A DNA stretch of 64,000 bases from Pseudanabaena mucicola str. Chao 1806 (GCF_030323025.1 NZ_CP097329.1:155001-219000), one strand, 5' to 3'; positions 28,859 through 39,068 are shown, numbered from the stretch's first letter. The notes: a model not told the origin generated them from the sequence alone. Numbers and translations: made by a program.

Positions 28859-29713
28859 TTAGGAATCAGAAACTTGTTGACGCGATCGCGCTAGCATCCC
28901 ATGCTTAGGGGCAAAAATCATCGCCGCCAAAAATAACAAGGTTTGCAAAACCACAATACATCCACCCGTCGATCCATCAATGTGATAACTAATATAAGTC
29001 CCCATCACACTGGCAAACATCCCCGAAGCCATTGCAATCAACATCATATTTTCAAAGCGATCGCTTAATAAATAGGCAGTTGCTCCAGGGGTAATTAACA
29101 TTGCTACGACAAGGATAATTCCTACTGTTTGCAAACCTGCTACAGCCGTAAGCGACAACAACGACAGCAACACGTAATAGAGAAATGTAGTATTCATGCC
29201 AATGGAACGGGCATGGGTCGCATCAAAACAAAAGAGAATCAAATCCTTTCGTAGAATTGCGAGTGTCATCAATGTAATCACGCTGATAATCACAGTTTGG
29301 ACTATATCACTATCGGCAATTCCCAACACATTCCCAAACAGAATATGTCCTAAATCGACAGTACTTTTGATTTTCGATACCAGCACAATACCTAAGGCAA
29401 ATAGCCCCGTAAAAACCAAACCAATTACTGTATCTTCTTTGATTCTTGTATTTGCTTTGATAAAGCCGATTGCAATCACAGAACCGACACCAAACACAAA
29501 AGCGCCGATCGCAAAGGGAATATTCATCACATAGGCAAGTACCACACCTGGAAGTACCGCATGAGATACCGCATCACCCATCAAAGCCCATCCTTTCAAA
29601 ATCATAAAACAAGACAATGCTGAGCAAACAACCCCCACAAGAGCGCTCACCCAAATCGCCTTCACCATAAACCCGTATTGCAGCGGTACTGTAAACCAAT
29701 GAACAATATCCAT
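28859..29713 (-). CDS. mntB: Manganese/zinc ABC transporter permease (MntB-type)
   Basis: ABC-3 family membrane permease with about eight hydrophobic segments. Family marks are GWALMGDAVSHAVLPGVVLA and HILFGNVLGI, then GLQTVGIILVVAMLITPGATA. I chose ATG 29713 (MDIVHWFTVPLQYGFM, 284 residues). The longer frame to 29806 would overlap the ATPase gene by 80 bp with a non-homologous leader. The gene starts 13 bp after the ATPase stop. It works with the ATPase and binding protein upstream. Confidence 0.92.
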   Translation of the reverse strand: MDIVHWFTVPLQYGFMVKAIWVSALVGVVCSALSCFMILKGWALMGDAVSHAVLPGVVLAYVMNIPFAIGAFVFGVGSVIAIGFIKANTRIKEDTVIGLVFTGLFALGIVLVSKIKSTVDLGHILFGNVLGIADSDIVQTVIISVITLMTLAILRKDLILFCFDATHARSIGMNTTFLYYVLLSLLSLTAVAGLQTVGIILVVAMLITPGATAYLLSDRFENMMLIAMASGMFASVMGTYISYHIDGSTGGCIVVLQTLLFLAAMIFAPKHGMLARSRQQVSDS

Positions 29714-29726
29714 TCTTAAATTCCTA

Positions 29727-30458
29727 TCAAGCAAATTTAAACGAGCCGCCAAAAGTCCGTGAAATATTTTCTTCGGTAAATACTTCTGAAGTCTGACCAT
29801 AGGCAAGAATCGTACGATTGATTAATACCACCTGATCGCAAAAAGTATTAATCGATTCCAGATCATGAGTGGAAACCAGTACCGTATAGCCTGCATCACG
29901 CAATTCCATTAGTAGATTAATCATCATCTTCTCGGTCTTCACATCCACGCCAGCAAATGGCTCATCGAGAAGCAATACCTTACCCTGTTGTGCTAAAGCC
30001 CTTGCAAAAAAGGCTCGTTTCTTTTGCCCACCAGATAACTCACCAATTTGACGATCTCGCATTTCCCACATTTCCACACGTTCTAAACTCTCACGTACCA
30101 CTTGGCGATCGAGCGCTTTCGGTATCCGCAGGAAATTCATATAGCCATAACGTCCCATCATCACCACATCATGGACATTCACAGGGAAGTTCCAATCGAC
30201 TTCTTCTGTTTGCGGTACATAGGCAACTAAGCTCTTTTTTTGAACAATCCGAATTGGTAAACCATTAATTAATACTCGACCGTTAATCGGCTTGACAAAA
30301 CCCATCACCGACTTAAAGAGAGTTGACTTTCCTGCGCCATTCATTCCTACCAGACTGCAAATTGTGCCTGCTTTCAGTTGTAAGTTAGCACTATGCAGAG
30401 CAACTTTTCCATGATAAGCAACTGTAACATTCTCAATATCAATGCTAATTGTATCCAT
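29727..30458 (-). CDS. mntA: Manganese/zinc ABC transporter ATPase (MntA-type)
   Basis: A 243-residue ATPase of the metal-import class. Walker A is [13 protein letters not shown] (about residue 38), the signature [17 protein letters not shown], and Walker [13 protein letters not shown], followed by [26 protein letters not shown] is a motif shared by Mn/Zn importers. It lies 71 bp after the binding-protein gene and is transcribed with it. Confidence 0.93.
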   Translation of the reverse strand: MDTISIDIENVTVAYHGKVALHSANLQLKAGTICSLVGMNGAGKSTLFKSVMGFVKPINGRVLINGLPIRIVQKKSLVAYVPQTEEVDWNFPVNVHDVVMMGRYGYMNFLRIPKALDRQVVRESLERVEMWEMRDRQIGELSGGQKKRAFFARALAQQGKVLLLDEPFAGVDVKTEKMMINLLMELRDAGYTVLVSTHDLESINTFCDQVVLINRTILAYGQTSEVFTEENISRTFGGSFKFA

Positions 30459-30529
30459 AGTTTTATCCTTTTGAAATCTCTAAGTTTTGGGAAGATATTT
30501 TGAGAACGTGAAGTGTCCTCAAAATATCT

Positions 30530-31531
30530 TTATGAGGGATTCAATCCCTTAATTAAAGTATTGACGTTGTATTCCAGTAACTTCAGATAGGTTGGTGTTA
30601 CGCCATCGGGAGGAGATAGCGAATCCACATAAAACACGCCTCCATACTTCGCTCCTGTCTCCTTGACCACCTGCATCTGTGCCGCATTACTCACCGTACT
30701 CTCACAAAACACCGTCGGAATCTGTTTAGCTCTAACCGCCTCAATTACTTTTTGGATTTGCTTCGGGGTGGCTTGCTGTTCCGCATTGACTGGCCAGATA
30801 TATATTTCCTTCAAACCATAGTCCCGCGCCAGATAGGAAAAGGCTCCTTCACAACTGACGATGTAGCGTTTATCAGGAGGAATTAACGCGATCGCCTGTT
30901 TGAGTTTGGCATCAATATCTTTAATCTTTTGGCTATAGGCTTTAGCATTTGCCTCATAGGTCGCAGCATTTACAGGATCTAGCTTGACCAATGCCTTACG
31001 AATATTGTCCACATAGATCAAGGCATTCTGTGGCGACATCCAAGCGTGAGGATTTGGCTTACCTTGATAAGTATCTTCAGCAATATTTACTGGTTGAACA
31101 CCCTCCGATAAGGTTAATCGCGCCACCTTGGGAATACTGTTATAGAAACGATCTGCCCAACGCTCTAGATTTAGACCATTATCTAAAATCAGATCAACCC
31201 CTTGCCCACGCTGCAAATCACTTGGTGTCGGCTCATATCCATGAATTTCAGCCCCCACCTTAGTGATTGATTCAACAATCACTTTATCTCCAGCGACATT
31301 TTGCGCCATATCTGCTAGCACTGTAAACGTTGTCAAAACCACTTTCTTGTCTTGAGGATTTTGGCGAATTGCATTTTTATCGGCAACTTCACGCTGACCT
31401 GTAGAGTTTGTGCATCCACTCAGCCCAATCATCAATATGCAGCTAGACAACACAGCATATTTCATTAAATATTTAGTTAGTGCATTCAACCTTAATTTGC
31501 TGACAATTTGGGACTTCATGATTATTTTCAT
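30530..31531 (-). CDS. mntC: Manganese-binding lipoprotein (MntC-type)
   Basis: A 333-residue cluster A-I binding protein. The signal peptide ends in the lipobox LSGC (C40). The four metal ligands of the cyanobacterial MntC type are all in place: H97 (EIHGYEPTPSDL), H162 (NPHAWMSP), E228 (SCEGAFSYLARDYG) and D303 (YVDSLSPP). Two cysteines, C227 and C276 (FCEST), could form the redox disulfide reported for MntC. The start may be 31531 or the in-frame ATG at 31519. A long inverted repeat overlaps the first of these. Confidence 0.92.
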   Translation of the reverse strand: MKIIMKSQIVSKLRLNALTKYLMKYAVLSSCILMIGLSGCTNSTGQREVADKNAIRQNPQDKKVVLTTFTVLADMAQNVAGDKVIVESITKVGAEIHGYEPTPSDLQRGQGVDLILDNGLNLERWADRFYNSIPKVARLTLSEGVQPVNIAEDTYQGKPNPHAWMSPQNALIYVDNIRKALVKLDPVNAATYEANAKAYSQKIKDIDAKLKQAIALIPPDKRYIVSCEGAFSYLARDYGLKEIYIWPVNAEQQATPKQIQKVIEAVRAKQIPTVFCESTVSNAAQMQVVKETGAKYGGVFYVDSLSPPDGVTPTYLKLLEYNVNTLIKGLNPS

Positions 31532-31591
31532 AATCGTTTCACTTTTTGAAATATAGCATAAAAAGCCAAGAAAATGAAACGATTATGAAAA
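31525..31591. promoter_or_regulatory. 17-bp inverted repeat at the mntC 5' end
   Basis: Arms TTTTCATAATCGTTTCA (31525-31541) and its exact complement (31575-31591) with 33 bp between. The position, across the likely promoter and start of mntCAB, fits a pair of operator half-sites for a metal regulator. An mRNA hairpin that masks the first ATG is also possible. Confidence 0.6.
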
Positions 31592-31634
31592 GCTGTCCTA
31601 ATTTTAAGAAGTGTATCTATTGAAACTAGACGTA

Positions 31635-31750
31635 GGATGGGTTAGCGATCGCGTAACCCATCACTTTTAACCACTTGATGCATCATATTTTGCCTACAAA
31701 TAGTTAGCCTTCCCGCTTAACTTGATGCGTCACGTTGCACTAACGCATCC
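31635..31750. repeat. TA-flanked palindromic element, family 3, copy 2
   Basis: It begins GGATGGGTTAGCGATCGC and ends GCACTAACGCATCC, with TA on both sides. It shares its first 28 or so bases and last 17 with the copy at 8515. The middle is longer (116 versus 71 bp). Confidence 0.85.
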
Positions 31751-31761
31751 TACGAATAAGA

Positions 31762-31820
31762 AACCGAGAGAAATTTTTGCAAGCTTGGCTTCACTGAGCT
31801 TGCAAAAATTTCTCTCGGTT
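31762..31820. other. Long perfect hairpin upstream of ispG
   Basis: Arms AACCGAGAGAAATTTTTGCA(AGC) and complement, 23 bp, with a 13-nt loop, ending 126 bp before the ispG ATG. The AACCGAGAG end resembles the outer arm of family 1 elements, so it may be a related relic. It lies where ispG transcription should begin. Confidence 0.7.
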
Positions 31821-31946
31821 CCCAGTCGGCGTAAAGCGCTGTATAGGTTCAATCTTTTGCAAACCATAGGATATTGACAAGAAAAAATGATTTTCACGAT
31901 GTGCCACTTCAGATAAACTAAATAGTTGAAAGCAACGAAAAGTGTT

Positions 31947-33191
31947 ATGACGACTGTTTCTGAGAATAGACCCAGCCCCCAAAATGGCAAAGTTGAACCA
32001 ATCATCGATGGCAGTGAAAATCTTGGTGTAATCGTCAGACGCAAAACCCGACCCGTGCAAGTAGGCAATATCACCATCGGTGGTGGTGCGCCTGTAGTTG
32101 TGCAGTCAATGATTAACGAAGATACTCTCGATATTGATGGCTCCGTCGCTGCAATTCGCCGCCTGCATGAAATTGGTTGTGAAATTGTGCGTGTCACAGT
32201 TCCCAGCATGGCTCATGCCGCTGCCCTCTCAGAAATCCGCCAAAAGCTTAAGCGTACTTATCTAGATGTGCCTCTAGTCGCCGATGTCCACCACAACGGC
32301 ATGAAAATTGCTCTCGAAGTCGCTAAGCATATTCACAAAGTTCGTATTAATCCTGGTCTCTATGTATTCGAGAAGCCCAAAGCCGATCGCACTGAATACA
32401 CCCAATCAGAATTTGACGAAATCGCCGAAAAAGTCCGCGAGACCCTCAAGCCACTAGTGCTATCCCTCAAAGAACAGGGCAAAGCGATGCGGATTGGCGT
32501 AAATCACGGTTCCCTCGCCGAAAGGATGCTCTTTACCTACGGTGATACTCCTCAGGGAATGGTCGAATCAGCGATCGAGTTTATCCGCATCTGTGAAGAC
32601 CTCGATTTTAGAAATATTGTCATCTCCATGAAGGCTTCCCGTGTCCCTGTGATGATCGCCGCTTATCAATTAATGGTCAAACGCATGGATCAGTTGGGGA
32701 TGGACTACCCCTTGCATCTCGGCGTAACCGAAGCAGGCGATGGTGAATATGGACGAATCAAGTCTACCGCAGGCATTGCCACATTACTTGCTCAAGGCAT
32801 CGGTGACACTATTCGCGTATCCCTCACCGAAGCTCCCGAAAAGGAAATCCCCGTTTGCTACAGCATTCTCCAATCCCTCGGACTCCGCAAAACCATGGTG
32901 GAGTATGTCGCCTGTCCATCCTGCGGACGCACCTTATTTAACCTCGAAGAAGTGCTTCACAAAGTCCGCGAAGCAACTAAACACCTCGTCGGTCTCGATA
33001 TTGCCGTTATGGGCTGCATCGTCAACGGACCCGGGGAAATGGCAGACGCAGACTATGGCTATGTCGGTAAAACCCCTGGGACAATCTCACTCTATCGCGG
33101 CAAAGAAGAGATTAAGCGTGTCCCTGAAGCTGAAGGGGTAGAGCAATTAATTGCCCTAATCAAATCCGACGATCGCTGGGTCGATCCCTAA
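31947..33191 (+). CDS. ispG: 4-hydroxy-3-methylbut-2-enyl diphosphate synthase
   Basis: A 414-residue Fe-S enzyme of the MEP isoprenoid pathway, which converts MEcPP to HMBPP. I prefer ATG 31947 over an in-frame TTG at 31926. The family opens with [18 protein letters not shown]. The 4Fe-4S ligands are the two cysteines in [10 protein letters not shown], the Cys in [17 protein letters not shown], and a Glu downstream. In cyanobacteria the electron donor is ferredoxin. ispD of the same pathway is 20 kb away. Confidence 0.97.
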   Translation: MTTVSENRPSPQNGKVEPIIDGSENLGVIVRRKTRPVQVGNITIGGGAPVVVQSMINEDTLDIDGSVAAIRRLHEIGCEIVRVTVPSMAHAAALSEIRQKLKRTYLDVPLVADVHHNGMKIALEVAKHIHKVRINPGLYVFEKPKADRTEYTQSEFDEIAEKVRETLKPLVLSLKEQGKAMRIGVNHGSLAERMLFTYGDTPQGMVESAIEFIRICEDLDFRNIVISMKASRVPVMIAAYQLMVKRMDQLGMDYPLHLGVTEAGDGEYGRIKSTAGIATLLAQGIGDTIRVSLTEAPEKEIPVCYSILQSLGLRKTMVEYVACPSCGRTLFNLEEVLHKVREATKHLVGLDIAVMGCIVNGPGEMADADYGYVGKTPGTISLYRGKEEIKRVPEAEGVEQLIALIKSDDRWVDP

Positions 33192-33204
33192 TAAGATCTC
33201 TGTA

Positions 33205-33237
33205 AAAAAGCCTCGCAATGCGAGGCTTTTTTATTTT
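33205..33237. terminator. Terminator between ispG and the glycan operon
   Basis: AAAAAAGCCTCGC and GCGAGGCTTTTTT around a short loop. A- and T-runs on both sides suit the converging genes. Confidence 0.85.
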
Positions 33238-34406
33238 AAGACTGCGGCTAAAGCTTGTTTTAACCCTGCAATTACATGATCGTATGAATAATTAGCGATA
33301 ATTTTTTTGCTTGCTTCACCCCATCGTTTGAGGCGATCGTGATCGCTCATGGCCTCTCGTAAGCAATCCGTCAACGCATCCACATTCCCTGCCTCAAAAA
33401 TCAAACCATTCTCAAAAGGCTTCACTAAATCTGCCGCACAACCCACATGGTTACTCACAATTACAGGCTTACCCATACACATCGCTTCATTAATCGCGAG
33501 TCCCCATGTTTCACTAGCACCATAACTAGGTAAAACAAAAATATCCCCCATTGCGTAAGTAAGCGGCATCAGTGATTGATTTTGAAAAGGTGCAAGGTAA
33601 ATATGCTGATTTTGCTGTGCTAAATCCTGCATTGCTGATTCTAAAATGCCAGATCCAACTAATAGCAATGAGACTGAAGGTAAATGAGCATGGATAAAAG
33701 CTTGAATTAAATCTAAAGGACGTTTTTTCTCTTCAAATTTCCCTGCAAAAAGAATGACTTGATTATCTAGGGAAATGCCTAATTCCTGTTTCCAAAGTTT
33801 AACTTTTTCCTGTAAATTAATACTTGCATCTGAGAAGCGTTGGTTATCAATCGCATGAGGTGTAAAAAATAGCTGATGCTCTGGAACATAATGGTATCGA
33901 AAATAATCGTAATTAGCTTTACCAGCATATAGACAAGCTGCAAAGTTTTCAAAAATCTTAGCAATAATCAATCTCTTAATTTTACTTTTTAGATCTTGTT
34001 TAGCCAAAATTCGATGGGAATCACCACGAAATATAATCGGTATATTATGATTTCTTAGCTGCCACAGAAACCTATAAATACTTGCATAGTTATAGGAAAC
34101 AGTGAGTAATATTACATCTGGATTAAACGCTAGTACTTGGTTTATGAGCGTCGGATTTCGCAATCCAAATGTATGATGAGTCCCTTTGTCTTTACTCGTA
34201 TTAGACACAAACTCAAACTCATAGCCATCTAGTAAGGAAATATCCCACTTTAAGGATTGCAGAAAACCGCGATCGATCTGATTAGTAATTCCAAAGTCCC
34301 ATAGATAGAATACTTTAATGTTGAGATCAGATTTTTGAGCAATACGTTGAAACAGTGGTGCGTAGTATTGGATCGGATGAGATGCAACTATTGCTAAATT
34401 AATCAC
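33231..34406 (-). CDS. Glycosyltransferase (GT-B, family 4 type)
   Basis: A 391-residue GT-B enzyme. The N-terminus NLAIVASHPIQYYAPLFQRI is typical of glycosyltransferases in EPS and sporadic cell-surface clusters. The C-terminal nucleotide-sugar site shows ILFAGKFEEKKRPLDLIQAF, then GASETWGLAINEAMCMGKPV with the E-x7-E motif. The start shares one base with the polymerase stop, so translation is coupled. It is the last gene of the operon. The sugar is unknown. Confidence 0.88.
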   Translation of the reverse strand: MINLAIVASHPIQYYAPLFQRIAQKSDLNIKVFYLWDFGITNQIDRGFLQSLKWDISLLDGYEFEFVSNTSKDKGTHHTFGLRNPTLINQVLAFNPDVILLTVSYNYASIYRFLWQLRNHNIPIIFRGDSHRILAKQDLKSKIKRLIIAKIFENFAACLYAGKANYDYFRYHYVPEHQLFFTPHAIDNQRFSDASINLQEKVKLWKQELGISLDNQVILFAGKFEEKKRPLDLIQAFIHAHLPSVSLLLVGSGILESAMQDLAQQNQHIYLAPFQNQSLMPLTYAMGDIFVLPSYGASETWGLAINEAMCMGKPVIVSNHVGCAADLVKPFENGLIFEAGNVDALTDCLREAMSDHDRLKRWGEASKKIIANYSYDHVIAGLKQALAAVLK

Positions 34407-35872
34407 TAAATTTCTATGTCTTCTAATTTTTTTACTTTCATCAATAAGAATACAAATACTAATAATGTTACCGATGACTGAAATAATGCTGCCACATACA
34501 CACCCGCCGTAAATTCTGTCTGGAAAGCATAACTCATAACTAAAATTGCAAACAAATAGCGATCGCTAAATGTTGGTGCATTAATACTTATGAGTGACAC
34601 ATATCCATAAATAGCTCCGCAAAGGAAAGCCAATAAACCACATCCCCATAGACCATAGTTAGCATAAGCTTCCGCTAATAATCCCCAACCAATCGTTGTT
34701 GTTTGAGTATCCTTACGAGTCTGTCTACCATAATAAATATTTAAAATAAATGTGCCTTCATGACTAGTGATTTTATCAGGATTAAAAATTCGAGGAAGAA
34801 GCAATTGGGGAATAATTGCATAGGTATAACCATCAAGTAGTGGCATTCCCTTTTCTGTTAAAGATTGCGTTAATAAAAGCTGTTGAAAAACGCTGGCTCT
34901 TTCAAGAATTGATTGTTCAGATTCTCCACTTTCTACTTCCTTAGATGATAAGAACTTAATACCAAAATCAATCCATTCAATATATCTAGATGGATATTGC
35001 CAAGGTTTAACTGTTTGCTGCCAGTATAATTCTCGCATCGGGGCTTTGCCTGCATGGAGCAATGCAAATAAGCTCAATATTAATATTGTCGAGATCCAAG
35101 GAAATTTTTTTTTACCTAAAGAATATCCGACAACTGTAATCAAAAATAAAGTCAGAGAACTAACTAATAAAAGAGATGCAGAATTTGTGATTATGTTTGT
35201 AGTAATCAAGATTAAATACAAAGCATTATTACTTGCAGACAACTTGCCAGCGCCATATCTATAGGACATAGAAAATGTCGCGATCGCTGATAGTCCTAAA
35301 ATTGCGGCTCGAACTAGAGAAAATGAACCTGAATCTAGAGATAACCAACCAGCTAAGCTACATATTGTATATATATTTCCTAAAAATAAAACTCCTAGAA
35401 AAATTGGATCACCTTTCTGGATATCGAGAGTTCTATAGTGAGCTTTAGGATGGGGAAATCTATTAACAAACTGATACCATATTGATGTTGAAAGTAAAAG
35501 AAATCCTGTAACCGTCATGCTGGCAAAAATTCTTTCAGAATTACTATAACTAAATACTGAAGGATTTGCTGAAAGTAATGGAATCGCACAAGTCCATACA
35601 TAAGTAACTGAAAATAGCGGAAAAATAGGAATGCCAAAAGCTTTACCTGAACACCAAAGATAAACCGAAAGCAAAGATGCTACAGAAATTGTAAAAGCCC
35701 CAAATATATCTTCTGCAAAAATTACTTGGCTAGAATATACTTTAGTAATCGCATAAACAGCATAAGCGCCTAATAAAAACCAGAAAAATGGTAGTAGCTG
35801 ACGTTGACCATTACGGTTATTTATCTTTGCTTGTTGAGTATCTTGGGTTGGCGCTGGTAACTGCTTAAGCAT
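34406..35872 (-). CDS. Oligosaccharide repeat-unit polymerase (Wzy-like) membrane protein
   Basis: A 488-residue protein with about 11-12 hydrophobic segments and a large external loop (about residues 280-400) containing YIEWIDFGIKFLSSKE and TTTIGWGLLAEAYANYGLWG. This layout is that of O-antigen and EPS polymerases, which share little sequence. Its place among glycosyltransferases supports the role. It overlaps the downstream gene by one base and follows the upstream gene by six. Base composition is more AT-rich than its neighbours, usual for such genes. Confidence 0.78.
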   Translation of the reverse strand: MLKQLPAPTQDTQQAKINNRNGQRQLLPFFWFLLGAYAVYAITKVYSSQVIFAEDIFGAFTISVASLLSVYLWCSGKAFGIPIFPLFSVTYVWTCAIPLLSANPSVFSYSNSERIFASMTVTGFLLLSTSIWYQFVNRFPHPKAHYRTLDIQKGDPIFLGVLFLGNIYTICSLAGWLSLDSGSFSLVRAAILGLSAIATFSMSYRYGAGKLSASNNALYLILITTNIITNSASLLLVSSLTLFLITVVGYSLGKKKFPWISTILILSLFALLHAGKAPMRELYWQQTVKPWQYPSRYIEWIDFGIKFLSSKEVESGESEQSILERASVFQQLLLTQSLTEKGMPLLDGYTYAIIPQLLLPRIFNPDKITSHEGTFILNIYYGRQTRKDTQTTTIGWGLLAEAYANYGLWGCGLLAFLCGAIYGYVSLISINAPTFSDRYLFAILVMSYAFQTEFTAGVYVAALFQSSVTLLVFVFLLMKVKKLEDIEI

Positions 35873-35878
35873 AGATCT

Positions 35879-37189
35879 TCAAGAAGATATACATCGATTA
35901 AAAATAGCACATTGCTGACGAGTCATTTCTCTAGCTGTATACGATTGAAAAGATGACCAGTCTGTATGAGAAGTATAATTCTGTGATTGGGATAATAACC
36001 ATTCAATTTTGTCTATTAACAAATCTAGGACATTGATGGATTTCGTGATCGATTCTGTGTGGCTAAAAGTTACTACTTGTCCAGCCTTACAGTTTTGTAA
36101 GACATCGACCACAAGGCTTTGCTCATGCAGGATAGCTAATATTGGCTTATGTGCAAGAATGCATGGATAAATCTTAGAAGCGGAATACCCTTGATCATCA
36201 GATCCAATGATTAAAATACCGTGACTATCGGTTAATACTTTTAATGCTTCAAAATAAGGGATGCGTTGTGGATGTTCCGTTACTAAATCGTCAAGATCGT
36301 AGAATTTTGCGATCGCTTCTATTTCTTTATTATTGTCAAAGATTGAATATTTGGTTCCCACAAAGTGTAATTTGATGTTTTTCCAAGCTTCGGGAACTTG
36401 ATGTCGATGTGCTTGAATTGCCATAAATAGAGATTTGATGCTAAAAATCATATCATCTCCTCCTCTACCGACATAGACCCAATGCTTATAACCATCATTG
36501 GGATCGAATATTTTCTGTTTGATATTCAATCTAGGCAATATTTCAAAATCTTTTTCGGGCGCACCAAAAGGCAGAATCGTAAATTTGTCTTGATCTAGCC
36601 ATGCATATCTCTGCATTAGTATTTTGGAGTATTCTGGAGAAACACTAATGATATGACTGACTTTTTTTAGGGTATACGGCTCTAAGGTTTTGGCAAGAGC
36701 CTGAGCAATCTTATATTTTAGCTTTCCCCCTGGTGGTGGATTGTTGGTGCGATCGTAATAGTCATTTAACCAAGGATCTTGAAAATCTAGAACATAAGGA
36801 ATGTTATATCGCTTTAACCAGTAGCGCCCCAAAACCATAACTGGAAATATGGTTGTAGAGAAATATATTAAATCAATTGTATTTTTTTCTAAATACTTGG
36901 AAGCTGCTCTCATTAAATAAGGCATTGCTCTTAAGGCTAAATTACCGATCAGAAACTTGCGAGAAATTTGCTGAGGGATCGCATTACACTTAATAATTTC
37001 TATATTTAAAGGAACTGTTAAATCTAAATTAGGATCGACAACACCTTCCACAAAATTGGGATTAATGCATAAGACAACTGGCTCCCATTTAAATTCATTA
37101 AAATAGGGCAATGACATTCTAATCCTTTGATGATCGGCTGCATTAATGGGCGGGAAGTTAGGACTAATAATCAGAACTTGTCTCTGCAT
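35879..37189 (-). CDS. Glycosyltransferase-like protein in glycan operon
   Basis: A 436-residue protein opening VLIISPNFPPINAADHQRIR, the N-terminal pattern of GT4-like enzymes that act on surface glycans. It has VLDFQDPWLNDYYDRTNNPP, and a C-terminal half with YVGRGGDDM and GIAxxGSDDQGYSASKIYP-like residues (GSDDQGYSASKIYPCILAHK), where a nucleotide-sugar site is expected. The classical E-x7-E is replaced by a weaker pattern. Acceptor and donor are unknown. The start codon shares its first base with the methyltransferase stop upstream. Confidence 0.78.
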   Translation of the reverse strand: MQRQVLIISPNFPPINAADHQRIRMSLPYFNEFKWEPVVLCINPNFVEGVVDPNLDLTVPLNIEIIKCNAIPQQISRKFLIGNLALRAMPYLMRAASKYLEKNTIDLIYFSTTIFPVMVLGRYWLKRYNIPYVLDFQDPWLNDYYDRTNNPPPGGKLKYKIAQALAKTLEPYTLKKVSHIISVSPEYSKILMQRYAWLDQDKFTILPFGAPEKDFEILPRLNIKQKIFDPNDGYKHWVYVGRGGDDMIFSIKSLFMAIQAHRHQVPEAWKNIKLHFVGTKYSIFDNNKEIEAIAKFYDLDDLVTEHPQRIPYFEALKVLTDSHGILIIGSDDQGYSASKIYPCILAHKPILAILHEQSLVVDVLQNCKAGQVVTFSHTESITKSINVLDLLIDKIEWLLSQSQNYTSHTDWSSFQSYTAREMTRQQCAIFNRCISS

Positions 37190-38052
37190 TAAAAATCAAC
37201 TCCTAGTGATTGGTAAATCGGCGCAGACTTACATCTTCTGATAATTTCAGATCTATTCCTTATCCACAAATAATTACTACTTAAATGATTGTTCTCTGAA
37301 ACTTGTAAATCCCTTTGAAATGGCTGATAAATTGCAGGTTCAAAGCCATATTCTTCAAGAATTTTCCTAGTATTAGGTTCAACTGTTTCTATCAAAATTG
37401 CGAGTAATGAACTACATGAGAGTGTTTTCAGTGCGCATGCTATGACTTCAAATTCAAATCCTTCAACATCGATCTTAATTAAGGTCGGTTGTAATTGCTC
37501 CATCATTTGATCGAGAGTTTGCACAGGAACCTCAATCGAACTTCCATAATAGCTGCCATCAACTACTCTATTCGTGGTATCAAGATCCGATGAGAATTTA
37601 ACCAAGCCATGATTTCGTCCTACCGCACAACATCGACTATCCACAAGAGAAGATATTTCATTTAGGTTTAGATTACGATGCAAATACTCAAAGGTTTTTG
37701 GCACTGGCTCGATCGCAAAGCTATTCGCTCCAACTACTTTTGACGCAAGCACTGTGTAAGAACCTATATTTGCTCCTACATCTACAAAGAGATCTCCAGC
37801 ACGCAGAAGGTGTAAACAGAAAGCCATGTCTACAAACTCATGGAGTCCTGCATAAATATTGCCTGTTGCCCCAGTCATACCTAACTCAGCAACTAAATAA
37901 GCTTCACCTATAAATGGAACCACTACTGGCATCTTAAGAATGCGCGAGGCAATTTGCCATTTGAACCACTGCTTGATTGCGTATGGCAAATTCCGCGATG
38001 CAAGAGGATGGGAATAAATAAATCTCCAAGTTCTTAAAAAAGATGTAATCAC
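37189..38052 (-). CDS. FkbM-family methyltransferase
   Basis: A 287-residue SAM-dependent O-methyltransferase of the FkbM type. Motif I is GDLFVDVGANIGSYTVLASK (about residue 90). Further marks are SFAIEPVPKTFEYLHRNLNL and, later, LIKIDVEGFEFEVIACAL, the family signature. In surface-glycan clusters these methylate sugar hydroxyls. It overlaps the upstream methyltransferase by four bases (ATGA-type junction) and the next gene by one. Confidence 0.9.
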   Translation of the reverse strand: MITSFLRTWRFIYSHPLASRNLPYAIKQWFKWQIASRILKMPVVVPFIGEAYLVAELGMTGATGNIYAGLHEFVDMAFCLHLLRAGDLFVDVGANIGSYTVLASKVVGANSFAIEPVPKTFEYLHRNLNLNEISSLVDSRCCAVGRNHGLVKFSSDLDTTNRVVDGSYYGSSIEVPVQTLDQMMEQLQPTLIKIDVEGFEFEVIACALKTLSCSSLLAILIETVEPNTRKILEEYGFEPAIYQPFQRDLQVSENNHLSSNYLWIRNRSEIIRRCKSAPIYQSLGVDF

Positions 38053-39068
38053 TGTTTGTCCTTTAAGCTCCCAATCATGGCAAAAGCTCCTCCTTTCTGC
38101 AAATCCCGAAAATAAGGAAGCATTTTAAACATTGCTGAAATTCCTAAAACAGCGAGTAAAGGTGCTCTAATTTTTTTATTTTTAATGCGATAAATTTGGG
38201 AAGCTAGCGATCGCGGATTTGTTGCCTCGGCAATTATTTTGAGATGTAAGTAGCCTCTAAAATTTTTCCATGAAGATGGTTCAAATATAACTGTTTGAGC
38301 CTCAAATCCATGTTGCTGTAGGGCAATAGCGAGACTATTGGGAGTCCATTTATTAATATGATTTGGAGGCATATCAGGACAGCCAGTAATTTTTTCTTGG
38401 CGGATCATTGCTTCTCCATCAGGTACAGTAATCACAATCTTGCCACCAACACGCAAGAGTTTTCGACAGTCATCGAGAATAGAATGAAAATCAGAGATAT
38501 GTTCTAAAACTTGAAATAATACAACAACATCAAAGGATTGTTGATGAGACTCTATCGTTAAATCGAGATCAGAGAAAACTTGAATTCCCAATGACTTTAA
38601 ATCTTTTCTAGTTGATTCACTCCCTTCTGTAGCATAACAATCCCATGATTGTCTTATTTTTTTTAAGAAAATCCCTGCGCCTGCCCCGATTTCTAATAAT
38701 TTCCCTGTTTGCATCGGTTCTAACGCTTCTTGAAGTGCAACATCATAATCCCACCGCCAAGCAGGATATCCCTTCTGTTCATGAAGAATCTGGTAAAATT
38801 CTTCGTCTCCACCTATAAATGGATAACCAAAGCCAAAGCCACAATTTTGACATTGTAAAATTACCGAACTATCACTTTGCCATAATCTTTGAATACAATT
38901 TTTAAGCCGTTGGTATCGCTCTAGATTACGCATTTCGGGACAAAAGTAAGCAGCCGCTTGTGAGGCTGTATAGCTATACAGTGGCGGGCTATCGCAAACT
39001 GTGTGACAGACTGGGCATTGAATTGCGTTTGAATTTACTAGGACAGATTGATGTATAGAATTTAGCAT
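38049..39068 (-). CDS. Class I SAM methyltransferase with N-terminal zinc-binding region
   Basis: A 339-residue protein. Residues 18-80 hold a CPVC pair and a later CQNC pair, likely one structural zinc site. The methyltransferase core begins with KLLEIGAGAGIFLKKI (about residue 120) and continues VVVLFQVLEHISDFHSIL and LLRVGGKIVITVPDGE. Proteins with this layout act on sugar nucleotides or glycans (C- or O-methylation). It lies second in the operon, 70 bp after the first glycosyltransferase gene. Confidence 0.87.
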   Translation of the reverse strand: MLNSIHQSVLVNSNAIQCPVCHTVCDSPPLYSYTASQAAAYFCPEMRNLERYQRLKNCIQRLWQSDSSVILQCQNCGFGFGYPFIGGDEEFYQILHEQKGYPAWRWDYDVALQEALEPMQTGKLLEIGAGAGIFLKKIRQSWDCYATEGSESTRKDLKSLGIQVFSDLDLTIESHQQSFDVVVLFQVLEHISDFHSILDDCRKLLRVGGKIVITVPDGEAMIRQEKITGCPDMPPNHINKWTPNSLAIALQQHGFEAQTVIFEPSSWKNFRGYLHLKIIAEATNPRSLASQIYRIKNKKIRAPLLAVLGISAMFKMLPYFRDLQKGGAFAMIGSLKDKQ

